Shown: in pieces, positions 4,465 through 5,383 of the stretch
Numbering within the stretch: the stretch's first letter is position 1
How the letters are laid out: every line of letters begins with the position of its first letter
Source: JAEXNA01 sp050486105
Lineage (GTDB): Bacteria; Vulcanimicrobiota; Xenobia; Xenobiales; JADMJV01
Assembly (NCBI GenBank): GCA_050486105.1
Contig: JBJHCR010000410.1
Span: forward strand, 1-5,383
Length of the DNA stretch: 5,383 nt
Direction: 5' to 3'
Position numbers and translations under genes: made by a program
Notes under the pieces: model-generated
What the model was told of the DNA's origin: nothing
Database searches by the model: none
Seen by the model: the letters and a program-made list of their open reading frames with translations, nothing else

Positions 4465-5383
4465 TCAAGCCACCTTGCTGGAATAGCTCTCCCATTCTTC
4501 TCCTCGCCAGCTGGCTATCCACCAATCGAGCCATTCGGCTCGGGCGAATTTGTGGAGGCGATCCAGGCATAGGCCTTCGGCGTCGGTGAATACTAGGCCA
4601 TCCTTGAAGTTGCCACCGGTTTTGAGCTGTCCTTCGTGGACCGAGGGGTCACATAACTCGAGCAGAGGGTGATCAAGTTATGGGGCAAGGTCTCTCCGCC
4701 GTGGCTGTACCAGCGGATGTGATGCAACTCCAAGTAGGCCCGGTGATGGCAGCCGGGCGTCTGGCAGCAGTAGCGATCCCGTCTCAACACGGCATTGCGC
4801 TGAGCCTCGGTCGGAAAGCGACTCTTGGGGTTGAAGCGGAGTTTGGCTATAGAGTGACTGAGGAGTGCGTAACCAATGCCGAAATCGTTGGGGGTGGTTG
4901 GTCCCAGCGGGGACAGGGTTGCGTTTTGAGAGTCGATTGGTCCCGCGAGGGACAAGGTTTGGGGTGATAGGCGTGGGGCGGGACCATAGTGTTCAACCGT
5001 GTCGACCGATTCTACGGGGCTGACCGGGCCTGGATTCGCGATGGGACCACCCAAAGCCCATTCCAATAGACCTCCCTTGGGGTTCAGCTGCTGGTCCCTT
5101 GGTCCCGTGTGGGAACTTTTTGCGGACTCACAACCCGAACAGCCGCAAGCATCTCGGTTCTCGGCATGATCCTCAGCGTGATTCTTGACCAGGCCGAGTT
5201 TTCGAGCAACGTCTTGGACTTGGCGGATCAGGGGGTCTTGGGCCAATTGCTCGGCGGCGAACTCCCGCTGGGCCTCCACTTTCATCCTCTCTTTGACCTC
5301 GTCGTAGGGCTTGCCAACTAGGGCTTCGGTGACCAATTGCTCCACCAGGTCGGCAAAAGACAAAGGTCGGCTCTGAACCTGGG
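4465..5383 (-). pseudogene. HNH endonuclease-like protein, frameshifted and 5' truncated by window edge
   Basis: The frame enters from the right edge; TTG at 5363 is an internal codon or weak start, since coding continues upstream (QVQSRPLSFADLV). Numbered from that TTG: a charged helical N-terminal region (1-60), a Cys-rich CGCSGC at 73-78, and a long Pro/Ser/Gly linker (85-160). A C-terminal HNH domain follows, with CQTPGC (200-205), LELHHI with His214-215, Asn229 in LPHNLITLC, and Cys234. The frame then derails and stops at 4593. If the T at 4654 (plus strand) is skipped, the text becomes LCSSC-DPSVHEGQLKTGG and runs on through LHKFARAEWLDWWIASWRGEEW to a TGA at 4465-4467. That restores the second zinc-binding CxxC and a normal C-terminus. 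HNH proteins of this kind are metal-dependent nucleases; the target is unknown. Confidence 0.75.

Noticed and set aside
4349..4570. Minus-strand open frame between HNH and the transposase fragment
   Set aside because: Mostly out-of-frame reading of the HNH 3' end. Only its last part (EKLPLCIHLYR) is of interest, and that is covered by the repeat.
4680..4967. Plus-strand open frame over the HNH region
   Set aside because: Antisense to the HNH domain, whose zinc and HNH motifs are plain on the minus strand.
1..5383. tRNA, rRNA, CRISPR array or riboswitch
   Set aside because: No cloverleaf, spaced repeat array or recognisable aptamer was seen on either strand by eye.

Overview
The window is 5.4 kb of bacterial DNA: a tightly packed toxin-antitoxin (TA) patch bordered by decaying genes and an insertion-sequence remnant. 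No gene fixes the host. The left end is GC-rich, the genes show operon-like 4-bp overlaps, and there is a long-linker HNH protein. These fit a moderately GC-rich Gram-negative chromosome (a deltaproteobacterial-type lineage is possible), but that is a guess.

Region 1 (1-1123): the 3' end of an unrecognised helical protein is coupled by an ATGA overlap to a complete short-chain dehydrogenase/reductase (SDR). Region 2 (1124-2395): a damaged gene. Its reading continues through one stop codon and two single-base frame changes into a long ORF that looks like the C-terminal part of a large SNF2/RapA-type helicase-like protein with no ATPase domain in view. Region 3 (2396-2550): no gene, but a 43-bp sequence that recurs at 4378-4420.

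Region 4 (2551-4245) is the intact core. On the minus strand a Phd/YefM antitoxin overlaps a VapC PIN-domain toxin by 4 bp (TTGA). Divergent from it on the plus strand are a VapB-type antitoxin without its VapC, then a complete ParD-ParE pair. The 142-160 bp between the two transcription units contains three perfect TTGATG hexamers spaced by 7 bp and an 8-bp inverted repeat, both good candidates for autoregulatory operators.

Region 5 (4246-5383): a fragment of an IS4-type transposase on the minus strand, then a minus-strand HNH endonuclease gene that runs off the right edge. The HNH gene is broken by what looks like one inserted base at about 4654, exactly at its second zinc-binding cysteine. 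Correcting that base restores an uninterrupted C-terminus ending at 4465.

Taken together, this is a TA island inserted between, or accumulated beside, IS debris. The flanking larger genes carry single-base lesions, while the three antitoxins and two toxins are open throughout.
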